Made by a program: the position numbers and the translations under genes. From positions 151,239,048 to 151,303,047 of the forward strand of contig NC_081407.1 of the NCBI RefSeq assembly GCF_030272615.1: a stretch of 64,000 nt of DNA. Reading direction: 5' to 3'. Below, piece by piece: positions 46,889 through 57,019 of the stretch. How positions within the stretch are numbered: the first letter of the stretch is position 1; each line of letters starts with the position of its first letter. The stretch comes from Cryptomeria japonica. Taxonomy: Eukaryota; Streptophyta; Pinopsida; Cupressales; Cupressaceae. Below the pieces are notes generated by a model. The model saw only the letters and a list, made by a program, of their open reading frames with translations. It did not search any database and was not told the origin of the DNA.

Positions 46889-48039
46889 CTGCAATTTCCT
46901 CACAAGAATGCAACAAATGATAAGCAATGATCTAGAATATAAAAAGGACAAACTATAGAAAACCAAGAATAACACATTTATAAACAAGGTATTTTTTCTA
47001 CTTTATTTCAGCGATAAGAGACTCCTGCATTTACACTTCAAAATCTTAAAAACTTGAGGTTTTTTAATTGCACACTTCCTGCACATGTGACACGAGTACC
47101 TGAATGTTTGCCACAAACTGTACCAATACCTATCTATTCCATCAAAAAAATCTCAAACCATCCTTATTTGTTCTTATTAGAAACATTACAAAAAACCCAT
47201 AAGTTGGTCAAAGTTAGTTTAATTCAAATATCAGTAACATTTTATGTTACAAGTATATTTTGAATGCTTACTATAACCAGCAATTGCACCCAAGAAAAGG
47301 TGTGCAACGTACCTTCACTAATGACAATGTTCTCTACCTTTATAACCAGAGATAATACTGATACAGGATGCCATTGGGCTTATACAGAGACCACGGTTTC
47401 ATGAACAAGTTGCAGGAAGTTTGCTTTCATAAGACATCATCCCAGTTTTTTCAATTTCAGAATTATGTGTGATAACTATTTCACAAGAGACAGATCGAAT
47501 ACTGTGACCTGCACTCTAGGGAGATAAAATCTTATGCATGGTTTTTCAAAAATCCTCCATCCATAATTTGCAGATGCCAAGCAGTGTAGAGGACATGTTT
47601 GGTAGATTTCCCATAGGTTTATTTGGTTACAATATCAAGCCATCATCATCAATTCACTTCCCCATCCAGAATATGATTTTGGTTTAATCCTGCATTGTCA
47701 AATTCAGCCTATGATAGATGATACAAATAATGCCCTAAATTGTAATATGAAAAGAAAAAGAAAACCTACACATAAACAACTAGAAGGATTGGTCTATGCA
47801 TCCCTAGAGATTTCAAGATAAAATAAGGCCAGGTTGTAACTCATTCTTGAGAGTTAGCAAAACTGCCTTTAGGTCAAAAGCCCACTGGCTGCAAAGGGGT
47901 GCACTAATTTAAATATAAAGTTGGCAATACTTTTGACAAGAGGATAATCTTGTAAGAAAAACTATTTGCAACAAGAGGGGCTAGACTATAGAGAGACTTC
48001 TGCTACACTAGCAAAGATGGTCACATTTCAGTTGCATCT
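46889..48039. other. Flank or intron upstream of the RRP12-like exons
   Basis: A donor-like TGAAG followed by GTACGT (minus strand near 47310) ends a short open stretch, but its phase does not fit the next exon. Nothing else is recognised. Confidence 0.35.
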
Positions 48040-48910
48040 ACCCAAAGCAGCCCAATTTGATTGAAAGGTGTATCAGGTGGAAGTGAAGAGTACCTTCTTG
48101 AATAGGGCTATGATGAGAAGATTTATATGGTCCAACTTGAAGGGTTTCAAACTTTCAAGTACCTAGTAGTGATCATCTAGCTTGTAAAATTCTTAAATCC
48201 CTATGTAGGCTAGCAGACTCTGTGAGCATGGTACACAGAAATTTATCAAGATAATTGAAGTTTTGGATTAAAAACAAGTCTCTTTGACACGAATCTGTAT
48301 GTCACAATAGATGGTGATGGCAATGTGATTCTAGTTGTTTCTGTTGGTAACATTACCATCAGGGAAAGCAGGGGCCACTCCACTGTGTTGAATAAAACAT
48401 GACTTATATTATGCTTTTGACATGACTGATCTAGACCTTCTATAATACTCCATAAGTATAGAATTCTACCAACGTGACCATTTTATTTTCATGGCTCAAT
48501 GCAAGTATGTAATGATTTTTTTGGAATGATTTCATGTGAAAAATTGCAATCCTAAAAATTCACCTATGGAGGTTGTGTTGAAATTGTCATCCTATAATGA
48601 TTCATCAACAGTCAATGAATCACTCAACAAACAATTGTTTGATGTATCATGTATCTACATGAGCAGATCTTTGATTTGTTTTTAGTTATCACTCTTGGTT
48701 TTTAGCAGTTCAAGCTTGTTAAATGGCAAGTAGCAAGATATGCCTTGAGATATGCCAAAGGTACTCAACTTTGACATTCTCTATCAATGGACAACAAATT
48801 TCAACCTGCCTCGCTATACTAATAAATTCTCCCAAGGCACCCAAAACACAATATATATTAGCACTTGCACCAAAAGGAGGTGCAATGGTTACGCCCATAG
48901 TAAGATATAG
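48040..48910 (+). pseudogene. Copia reverse transcriptase relic
   Basis: In shifting frames the plus strand reads VEVKSTFLNRAMM (copia VDVKSAFLNG region), LKGFK, HLACKILKSL, NLYVTIDGDGNVILVVSV near 48290 (just before the lost YVDD motif) and WQVARYALRYAKG near 48725. The order fits a copia pol gene; many stops. LTRs were not seen. Confidence 0.65.
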
Positions 48911-49196
48911 ATGAACTATTTGAGATAAATAGGTGGTCGTCACATTCACTATATATACAAATCAGATTAAACCCTTTAAGAAGTAGTTATTATTTTGATG
49001 CAATGAACACTGAATTTTGCAAACAACAATATACTGAGCTTTTCTATTATTTATCACAAAAGGATCAGAGTCTATAAACAGCTGGAAAACTTTAGAATAT
49101 AAACGGTACATAAAAACTGCATTTTGCTGCCATAACTCCTACAATAAGTGAAATCCCTGTAGAGAATCACAAGCCTATTAAAACACCCACATAGAG
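48911..49196. other. Spacer between copia relic and solo LTR
   Basis: AT-rich, no motif-bearing frame. Confidence 0.5.
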
Positions 49197-50049
49197 GAAC
49201 CTGTTGATGTGTTTATTATGCACATGCGAACACAGAATAAAATACCAAAGTATCTTATCCTCTCTTGAACAAAGTTTCCCCGAATGCTGAAGATTTCGCC
49301 TAAGGATCAATTGAGGCAACTCCAAGGTTCTTAATGTAGGTTCTCTACATGCGGATAAGCTCTTGCAGTATGATGTGATTTATGCTGGAATCACAAGGTG
49401 ACTTACATTCGATGACCTGAGCGTCTAATTTACTTTGGATATCACTGGAACGTGGGTCTTTACTGATCTTTGATTTTTTAAAAAGGGAAAAAAGGATAAG
49501 GGTTGGAGAGGAATCTAATTCTAACACTAAGAATGTAGGAGCAGTGGATGACCTTTGATCAAACTCTAACTAAGTCTTGCTTTGACATGCTATGATTATC
49601 TCCACAAGGCTAGTGTGATCCTCTAAGGGTAGCTTTATGTTGTTCAGATCACCGCTACAAGCATAGACACCATCAAGTTGATGCATATCAATGAAGAAGC
49701 GATAATTGAAGTTAAGCTTAAGCTGAATGATTCCAGTCGACTACACAAGGTAAGTTTGCAATCAACAAACCGCTAGGAGTATGGATATACAAATTTCTTC
49801 CATTCATCTAATAACATGAAATTAAATTTGAGAAGTATAGAGACCATGCAAATTGTAGAATCAACACATAGAATTCACCATTCCTTCAATGAAGTTTACA
49901 TGTCTTTTGCAACAATGTCTTGGCAACAATCTTTGCCTTCTCTTTCTACTCTACTCTAAAATGCTTTCTACTATTGGGCTACTAGTTATTGACTATCTCT
50001 CTTTTTGCTAACTCCTAACTATTAACCTTAACAAATGAAGAGCCAGGGC

Positions 50050-50058
50050 TTTATATAG
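50050..50058 (-). promoter_or_regulatory. LTR TATA box
   Basis: CTATATAAAG on the minus strand is followed by GCCCTGGCTCTTCA. The related LTR has CTCTATAAAAGGCC at the corresponding place (63735-63748 minus). Confidence 0.65.
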
Positions 50059-50683
50059 AGAGCCCTTCACAAATTGATGGCTCTGATTGACTTAGAATTA
50101 ATGGCTAGGGTTACAAGATGAAAACCCTAATTAGGGTTTGTTACAACAAACTCCTTAGCCAATGAGAAAATTACATTCAAGGAGTTGACATGCCGAGGTG
50201 GACCAATCCCACTGGAGGAAAAATGACTGGGATGCCACCTTATCTGACGTCTGTGTCTTGGTTGATCCTCCTTTGTCTTTTGACGCAATGAATGATGTAT
50301 CTCCTTGACTCCCATGTGCTTGATGAGGCTTCCTCACTATCAAGTGTTCTTTCTCTGGTAGCATACCTCGCCTTGAAGTGTTGGTAAGGTCATTCATCTA
50401 TGTCATCATGTGGTTCCTTTGTATGGCCAAGTGAAGGTTTTGGAGATAGCTGGTAACTCCTCGAACACTTGTAGTCTTCCAACGCTTCAAAACACCTTGA
50501 GTCCTCCTTTATGTATTTGGAATGTCCTTGATGATGATGGGCTTGGACTAGGTCGTCCTTGTCCTGGCCTGATTTTCTTCCATCTACAAAAACAAACTAA
50601 AAGGTGATTAAGTACACATGATATATTTATCTTAACATAGCATTTCTTACCTGAAATCATCAACAGGACAGGCCCCATAATAA

Positions 50684-53535
50684 AATTCGCTCAGGACCCT
50701 TTGGAAGGGTCAGGAGCGAAATTTGACAAAGTTGCTCAATTAGACCTCATTTTCAACATTACCTTAGGAAGATCAAGTCATTCGCCTCCAAAATTGCCTA
50801 GGAATAGGTTTTGCTCAAGGACCTAGGCAAAATATTAGACCTCCTAGGAATTTCGCTCTAGACCCTTTGGAAGGGTCAAGAGCGAAATTTTGCTTTTTAG
50901 GCTTAATTCACATTCCTTTAGCCTTGAACTTCTCTTGGCCTTTGAATCGCTTTCTCCTGAAGACATCATTGATTTGACCCCCAAAAAGACCAAAAAAGAG
51001 GATTTCGCTTTGTACCTTGGCCAAGGACAGGACCTATAAGGAATTTCGCTCTGGACCCTTTGGAAGGGTCAAGAGCGAAATTTGCATTTTAGCTCAAATT
51101 TCATCATCTCCTTGCCTCAAATCTCTTCTCAAGGAAAGAACACATTAATCTCTTCCCAACCATGCCATAGGAACAAAAATCTTGGTTTCAAAAGTAGAGC
51201 AAAATAGAGGTTTTAAGGATTTCGCTCTGGACCCTTTGGAAGGGTCAAGAGCGAAATTCTTCCTTAGGCTCAAATTCTATCCTTTTCTTACTCCAAATTG
51301 CCTCCCAAGGCAAGTATATACTAGTCTTCTCTTTGCCAAGGCTTGGGAATCCATCTCTTGATCTCAATCATGGGCAAACTAGGTGATTTTGAGAATTTCA
51401 CTCTAGACCCTTTGGAATATACTAGTCTTCTCTCTACTAAGGCCTGGGAATCCATCTCTTGATCTCAATCATGGGCAAACTAGGTGATTTTGAGAATTTC
51501 GCTCTAGACCCTTTGGAAGGGTTAGGAGCGAAATTCATGATTTGCTTGATTTCTCTCACTTAGCTCTATCCTCCTCACTTTCTTTTACCTGGACTCTCAT
51601 CTTTGGATCCCTCTCTCATGAAAGCAACACTTGTTCGACCCCTAAGAAGGCCTAAAAGGAGAAATTCGCTCAAAACCATGGCCAAGGACAGGACCTATTT
51701 AGAATTTCGCTTTGGACCCTTTGGAAGGGCCAAGAGCGAAATTCAAGTTTTAGCTCAATTCCTTCACATTTGGTGATCACAAACCATTCAAAGGCATGCC
51801 TAGGGGTATCTTCAAACTCAATTCACCTTGATCAACTTTTGTCTTGACACAAAATTTGAAGAAAAAAGAGATTTTGAGATTTTCGCACTGGACCCTTTGG
51901 AAGGGTCAGGAACGAAATTCAAGTTTTAGACTTGATCCTTCATTTCCTTAGCTTCAAACCACCTCAAAAGGCAAGAATACATCACTCCACCCTCAATTAC
52001 GTCATAGGAACCAAGGCTTTGACCTTACCAAAGGAGAAAATAGGTGCTTTGAAGAATTTCGCTCTGGACCTTTGGAAGGGTCAGGAGCAAAATTCATGTT
52101 TTAGACTTGATCCTTCATTCCTTCACTTTTAATCACTTCCTAAGGCAAAAACATGTTGATCCACTTCCAAATATGCCCAAGGAACTAAAATGTTGGCCTA
52201 AACAAGGAAGAAAATGAGGTTTATGGGGAATTTCGCTCTGGACCCTTTGGAAGGGTCAGGAGTGAAATTCCTATTCTAGGTTGGTTTCTCACTTCTTCCA
52301 TTCAATCCACCTTCAAACTTGATCAAACTCACCCCTCCTCACCACAATCAAGTCTATTTGCCATCCACTTAGCTCAAAATCCTCACTTTTCAATGCCTTA
52401 GGCAAAATAGAGGGTATTGAGGATTTCGCTCTGGACCCTTTGGAAGGGTCAGGAGCAAAATTCTCATTCTAGGTTGATTTTCACCATTTCATCGCCTCAA
52501 ACCTCCTTTCAAAGGCAAACATGCATCAAAGCCCTTCCAACAGGCCTTAGAAGACAACAAATTTGGTCATAACAAGGAGCAAAATAGAGGAAATGTGAAT
52601 TTCGCTCTGGACCCTTTGGAAGGGTCAGGAGTGAAATTTTCATTTTAGGCTCATTTCTCACTTCCTTTCTCCTTTCCTTGGCTTGGATATAACTTGTTAG
52701 GCGGCCTTCCATCATCATCCAGTTCAAATTGGCATTCTCTTCAAGATTTTGTGAAAAAATAGGTTCTTATATGAATTTCGCTTTGGACCCTTCCCTTTGG
52801 AAGGGTCAGGTGCGAAATTCACCCTTTGGCTCAAATTTTGACTTCATCTCCCACATTTCTTCATCCACACAAGTGAATTGCCTTCAATAATACCTGGGAC
52901 ATGGGTTAGTTCTTAGCTTGGGTCAAGGTAGAATGTCTTATAAGGGAATTCGCTCTAGACCCTTTGGAAGGGTCAGGAGCGAAATTCCTATCTAGGTTTA
53001 ATTCTCCTTGAAATTGACTTGACTTCGCTTTAGACTCAACCGTTAATGCATTTCCTTCCATAGTTTTGCAAATTCGTTCAACCACTCATTGACTTAGGTG
53101 AAATCTTAGGTCCTTTGTGAAATTTCACTCTGGACCCTTTGGAAGGGTCAGGAGCGAAATTCATGATTAGCTCAAGTTTCTTGACCTTTTCCACTCATCA
53201 TGCTTTAAACTTGTCTTCTTGAATCCTCTCCTTGCCATCCAAGTCCATTATTTGATGTCCTTAATGAAGAAATAAGCAATAAGGAGGATTTCGCTCTCGA
53301 CCCTTTGGAAGGGTCAGGGGCAAAATTGGCAATCATGTCCAAATTCCTCACTTTTCATTACTTCACCTTGTTGCAAACATTGATTCTCTCTTCACTACGC
53401 CATAAGGACAAGGTTTATGAGGCAAATTAAGACCAGGAAGGGAGATATTAGGAAATTCGCTCTGGACCCTCTGGAAGGGTCAAGAGCGAAATTGAAATTC
53501 GCTTTGGACCCTTTGGAAGGGTCAGGAGCGAAATT
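50684..53535. repeat. Eighteen ~42-bp palindromes at ~175-bp spacing
   Basis: Each copy reads: outer arm AATTTCGCTC, two bases, inner arm GACCCTT, loop TGG, inner arm AAGGGTC, two bases, outer arm GAGCGAAATT. Approximate centres are 50703, 50869, 51063, 51239, 51405 (truncated), 51515, 51723, 51900, 52074, 52249, 52443, 52618, 52798, 52967, 53141, 53307, 53473 and 53515. Spacers are diverged but share words such as AAGGCAA and AAAATAGAGG, so the whole looks like an old ~175-bp tandem repeat whose palindrome stayed conserved. Some spacers carry a second palindrome with CCTTGGCCAAGG. Confidence 0.95.
51318..51517. repeat. 100-bp tandem duplication inside the array
   Basis: The text from TATACTAGTCTTCTC to the middle of a palindrome occurs twice, with the joint at about 51417/51418. 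The first palindrome is cut after TTTGGA. Confidence 0.9.
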
Positions 53536-53562
53536 TGACATTTTAGTCTCTCCGTCAGGATT

Positions 53563-53626
53563 CATATATGGAATATAACATTTAAGTATCTTCTTTCTTA
53601 TACTTTAAGTTATATTCCATATATAT
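53563..53626. repeat. Long AT-rich hairpin in the LTR
   Basis: Arms ATATATGGAATATAAC and GTTATATTCCATATAT with further pairing inward (AAGTAT/ATACTT) enclose a TCTTCTTTCTT loop. A second copy with altered but still paired arms is at 30920-30996. Confidence 0.9.
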
Positions 53627-53947
53627 TGTCAGGATGTTTGAGAGTGGTTTCGGACCTCCAAGAGTTATAATGCAAAATCTAGTTTTTGGAGGATTCTTCA
53701 ATTTTCCAGACTTAGTCAAATTTCAGGATCAAGATGACATTCCAGACTTAGCCAAATTTCAGTATATTTGAGGATCAGGATGATATTCTAGAATCCTTAA
53801 GGCGAATTCGCTCTGTCCTTGATGTAAGGGATGGGATCTAGGAGTACATTATGCATTCAACGAAGGTTTGATTTAGCAACTTGAAGTGCGACCGGATAGT
53901 ACAAAAAACACCCTAGGAATGATCTAAATTATCCCTAATCACTCAAT

Positions 53948-53955
53948 TGACGTCA
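53948..53955. promoter_or_regulatory. TGACGTCA element at the LTR edge
   Basis: A perfect 8-bp palindrome of the bZIP (CRE/TGA-type) class lies 5 bases inside the U3 end of the solo LTR. Binding is inferred from the motif only. Confidence 0.4.
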
Positions 53956-53965
53956 CAACAGAACC

Positions 53966-54986
53966 CTAACAGTTAAAAGTGGTCTTCTCAAGGCTTCTAA
54001 AAGCATAAATAAATACATAGTTTTATATGTCTATCCAAATGAATGTAGTAGAAAGGGCTCTGGGGATGCAATAAAAACTATTTGTGGCATATACTAGAAG
54101 TAAATTGTTTTTTAATTTATATATATCTACCTTTTCCTTTTTTTGAATGTCAAATGTTGGGTTCAGGGAAAAAGATCATTTAGCTCTCAATATCAGTTGC
54201 AGACATGTGTACCTACCACATAAACAATCATTTCTACTTTATAGACATAGTTCTTTCTAAAAATTGTAAAAATCTGTTGAACCTTTAAATTTTTGCTACC
54301 ATAGGAGTCTCCCTTAATTTCACAATTAACAAATTCCAATGGCCGGTAAAGTTAAAGCAGATAATTTATAAGGGTGCGTGCATTTGTTTGACAAAAATTT
54401 TAATTGCAAAATGTATGTTAATTCCAAACATCAAAAAGATGTTTCTAGAGGAAAAGAATAAATTTAGGCTGTGGAAAAGTATAGTGAAAATACAATTCCA
54501 TATTTCTCAGATGGTTTTCTATTTTTGAGCTTAAAAATATGCATTTTAAAACTGATAGGTGTAAGCAATTGTGACAGTTGTCACAAGCTGGAAATGAAAA
54601 GAAATATAGCCCTCCTTTTCATAGTTGTCATGTGTTCTCTTTTAGAAAACAATATAAGAGTAATTTCAATTTCTCACTGAACATACATCCTTTGTGCCAA
54701 ATTGTTTATTATGCCTGGAATAATTTTCTTTTGCTGATACAGAGGTTTCTAATAATTTGTTTTCCCAAATTAGTTGCAACTATTATAAAACGTCAACTAT
54801 ACATATTACATATGACTACTCGAAATATACTGTAGAGAAGTTGTCATGATTTTTTTAACTACAAGTTCAAATTCCTCCACCGACATTAAAATATTCCAAT
54901 ATATTAAATTAATATTTGAGAACAATAAGGTTGTTCATATAAACATCAATGGGATTATGTAATACAATTTTTAGTTGATGACTTTC
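53966..54986. other. Spacer between solo LTR and LINE
   Basis: About 1 kb of AT-rich DNA. Frames at 54471-54680 and 54578-54835 have no recognisable domain. Confidence 0.5.
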
Positions 54987-55002
54987 AATATCGTTTTGAT
55001 TA

Positions 55003-55159
55003 ACAATTGATTGAGGAGAGAGCACTCTGCAACTAGGGCACAAGTTTCGAAGGGGCCGCTGGTTGCAAGCCGCCACCACGTGCGAGGGCTCCTTGGCTTC
55101 GCTGGGCAGCCCTCGAACATTAACTGCGGGCGTACAGCCATCAATGGAGGCCAATAAAG
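55003..55159 (+). promoter_or_regulatory. LINE 5' leader
   Basis: About 155 bases, more GC-rich than the flank, between the target duplication and the first ORF1 ATG. Plant L1 elements have internal promoters here; no specific motif is identified. Confidence 0.4.
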
Positions 55160-57019
55160 ATGCCCAAGGCAAGGATAAACCGTCCATTCCACATGCCTCT
55201 GAGAACGAGACGGAAGACCTTCAGCCAGGCGGTGGATAGCAAGCGGATTCTATTCCCGGATGATGCAAAATTTGACACTACGCAGCAGCATGAAGATGAA
55301 GCCCATCTTGCGAGAAAACAAGGTGAGGTCTCCCCCTCCAAGCGCATCATCATTAAACCTAATGGTTCAATGCTTTCTGCTATTTCTTCTGAGATTTCAA
55401 GGCTTAGGGATTCGGCTATTTTTTTTGCCGCTTTTGATGTAAATAATGTACCATCTCGTCAATACATGAACAAATGGTTGCAAGATGTGTGGGTCAACAA
55501 ACTAGGGTTTCAATTTTCGTTTTGTAGAATGATTCAAAAGGGTTTGTTCTTAATTTTTTTATATAATAAAGAAAGCCAAAGCAAGATTGTCAACAAACAG
55601 TTCTGATCGGTAGGGAACTCGTCTTTCAGGGTTGTATGTTGGGACCCTGAGGCTTGTAATGATGAAATTTTTGCCCTGTCTTGTCCAAAATGGATAAACA
55701 TTAAAAATATTCCCCCTTTTCTCTGGTCTTGTATAGATAGAATTGTCGAACCCTTGGGAAAAATTGTAAAAATTGACTCCTCCCCCTCGGTTCTCCCTCA
55801 TCTTGATGCTAGGTTATTGATAGCCCTCAAACCAGGTATTGTTTACCCCGCCGAAATTGTTATCTGCCTTGACAATAAAACCTTTTGATGTCCAATTGAA
55901 TACATGGGTGGCATAGATGCCTGTCATTACTGTAAAGTAAGTGGTCACTTTAGAAGCAAATACCCTTTATCGAATAAAAAATCCAACAGAGTCAAGACAC
56001 CTTCTAGTCCTCCCCCCTCCGAGCCTCGGGTTGCTCCCTCTGAACCTCCTCCGTCTGTCCCTACTCATGATCCTTCCCCCACTCCCACCCAGTCTGATTT
56101 TTTTCCCCCGCCGCCGCCTACCCCTCACCCACTTGACCCCCCCCCCATCCTCCTCAACCCCCTCGATGGCTAACTCCATCTTGAACTACAGTAATACTAT
56201 TAAAGAAGCCCTCTTCGCCACCCATCCCCTCGCCTTTTAACCCCTCTGAATTTGTTGATATCCCCAAACTCCACTCGGGTCCAAGATCCCAGAACGCACA
56301 ACAACTAGTGTTGGAAAAATTAAGAAGAGTTGTTGAAGCTAGGAAAGTTCTTGAGCAAGACCTTCATAAGCAGAAATTGGAAATTGAAGCCTCCCCCGTG
56401 GCAGATACCTAACCTAGAGAACATGAATAGGGGTGCTCCACTTATAATAGATACCATTAGCAGGGCCTCGAACCAAGATCCTGAATTGTCTGCATGTAGG
56501 GGTCCTATTGGATTCAAAACTGATGAGATTTCTACCCTGGAAGTGGAAGCTGGTGGACCTACTGTGGATGAGATCTTAGTAGACCCTTTAGATGCATCCA
56601 TTGGCCCAGAGGCCACTAGGAGAGACCTTGCTAGTAATACCTATTGTACTTCTAGCACCCCTATTGATGCCCTAAAGGCAGAGCAAACTGCCACACAAGA
56701 AACGAGGATCATCATGGACCCCTTCACTCCTGGAAACACTAACTTTGAACAAGGCTCGACAGATACACAGGAAGGGTTTACTATTGTTAAAAACAGTAAG
56801 GCTAGAAGGAAGAGATCCCCCAAGAATAGTAAAGATAGTGCCTCCAGGAAGGAATCCCTTGGCCCTGAACAGATATCCGAGGCAAGGAAGAAGAGAGATA
56901 GACCCTACTCTTCTATTGCATTTGATGCTAGCAATATCACAAATAAAGAGGAATGGCCTAAATGTTTTGAGGGATTTAAATCCCAACCGGACCCTACCCA
57001 ACAAAGTGAATCATGCTGA
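55160..57019 (+). pseudogene. LINE ORF1 (DUF4283, zinc knuckle, variable tail)
   Basis: ORF1 proteins bind the element RNA. The chosen ATG (55160) starts MPKARINRPFHMPL. The DUF4283-like region spans MNKWLQDVWVNKLGFQF near 55470, and after a stop at 55604-55606 WINIKNIPPFLWSCIDRIVE (55690-55750) and HLDARLLIALKPG. The knuckle CHYCKVSGHFRSKY (near 55920) has Tyr where the last zinc-binding Cys should be. A proline/serine-rich stretch (56000-56170) and a charged tail with a KARRKR cluster follow. Frames break near 55880 and 56170; the last open part is 56330-57019. Confidence 0.85.

Larger units (their letters stand above)
49202..53960 (-). mobile_element. Giant solo LTR (4.76 kb) with a palindrome array
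   Basis: The block starts TGTTGATG and ends CACAACA, with inverted ends TGTTG/CAACA. The direct duplication GAACC flanks it exactly (49197-49201, 53961-53965), as after LTR-retrotransposon integration. No internal domain remains, so it is a solo LTR left by LTR-LTR recombination. A TATA box on the minus strand (50050-50058) and AATAAA near the left end give minus orientation: U3 is 50.06-53.96 kb, R-U5 is 49.2-50.0 kb. A relative begins at 62868. Ty3/gypsy origin is likely but not proven. Confidence 0.85.

Noticed and set aside
50684-53535. CRISPR-like appearance of regularly spaced palindromic repeats
   Set aside because: Spacers are related, diverged copies of one another, longer than CRISPR spacers, and the array lies within a plant solo LTR with target duplication; no cas genes.
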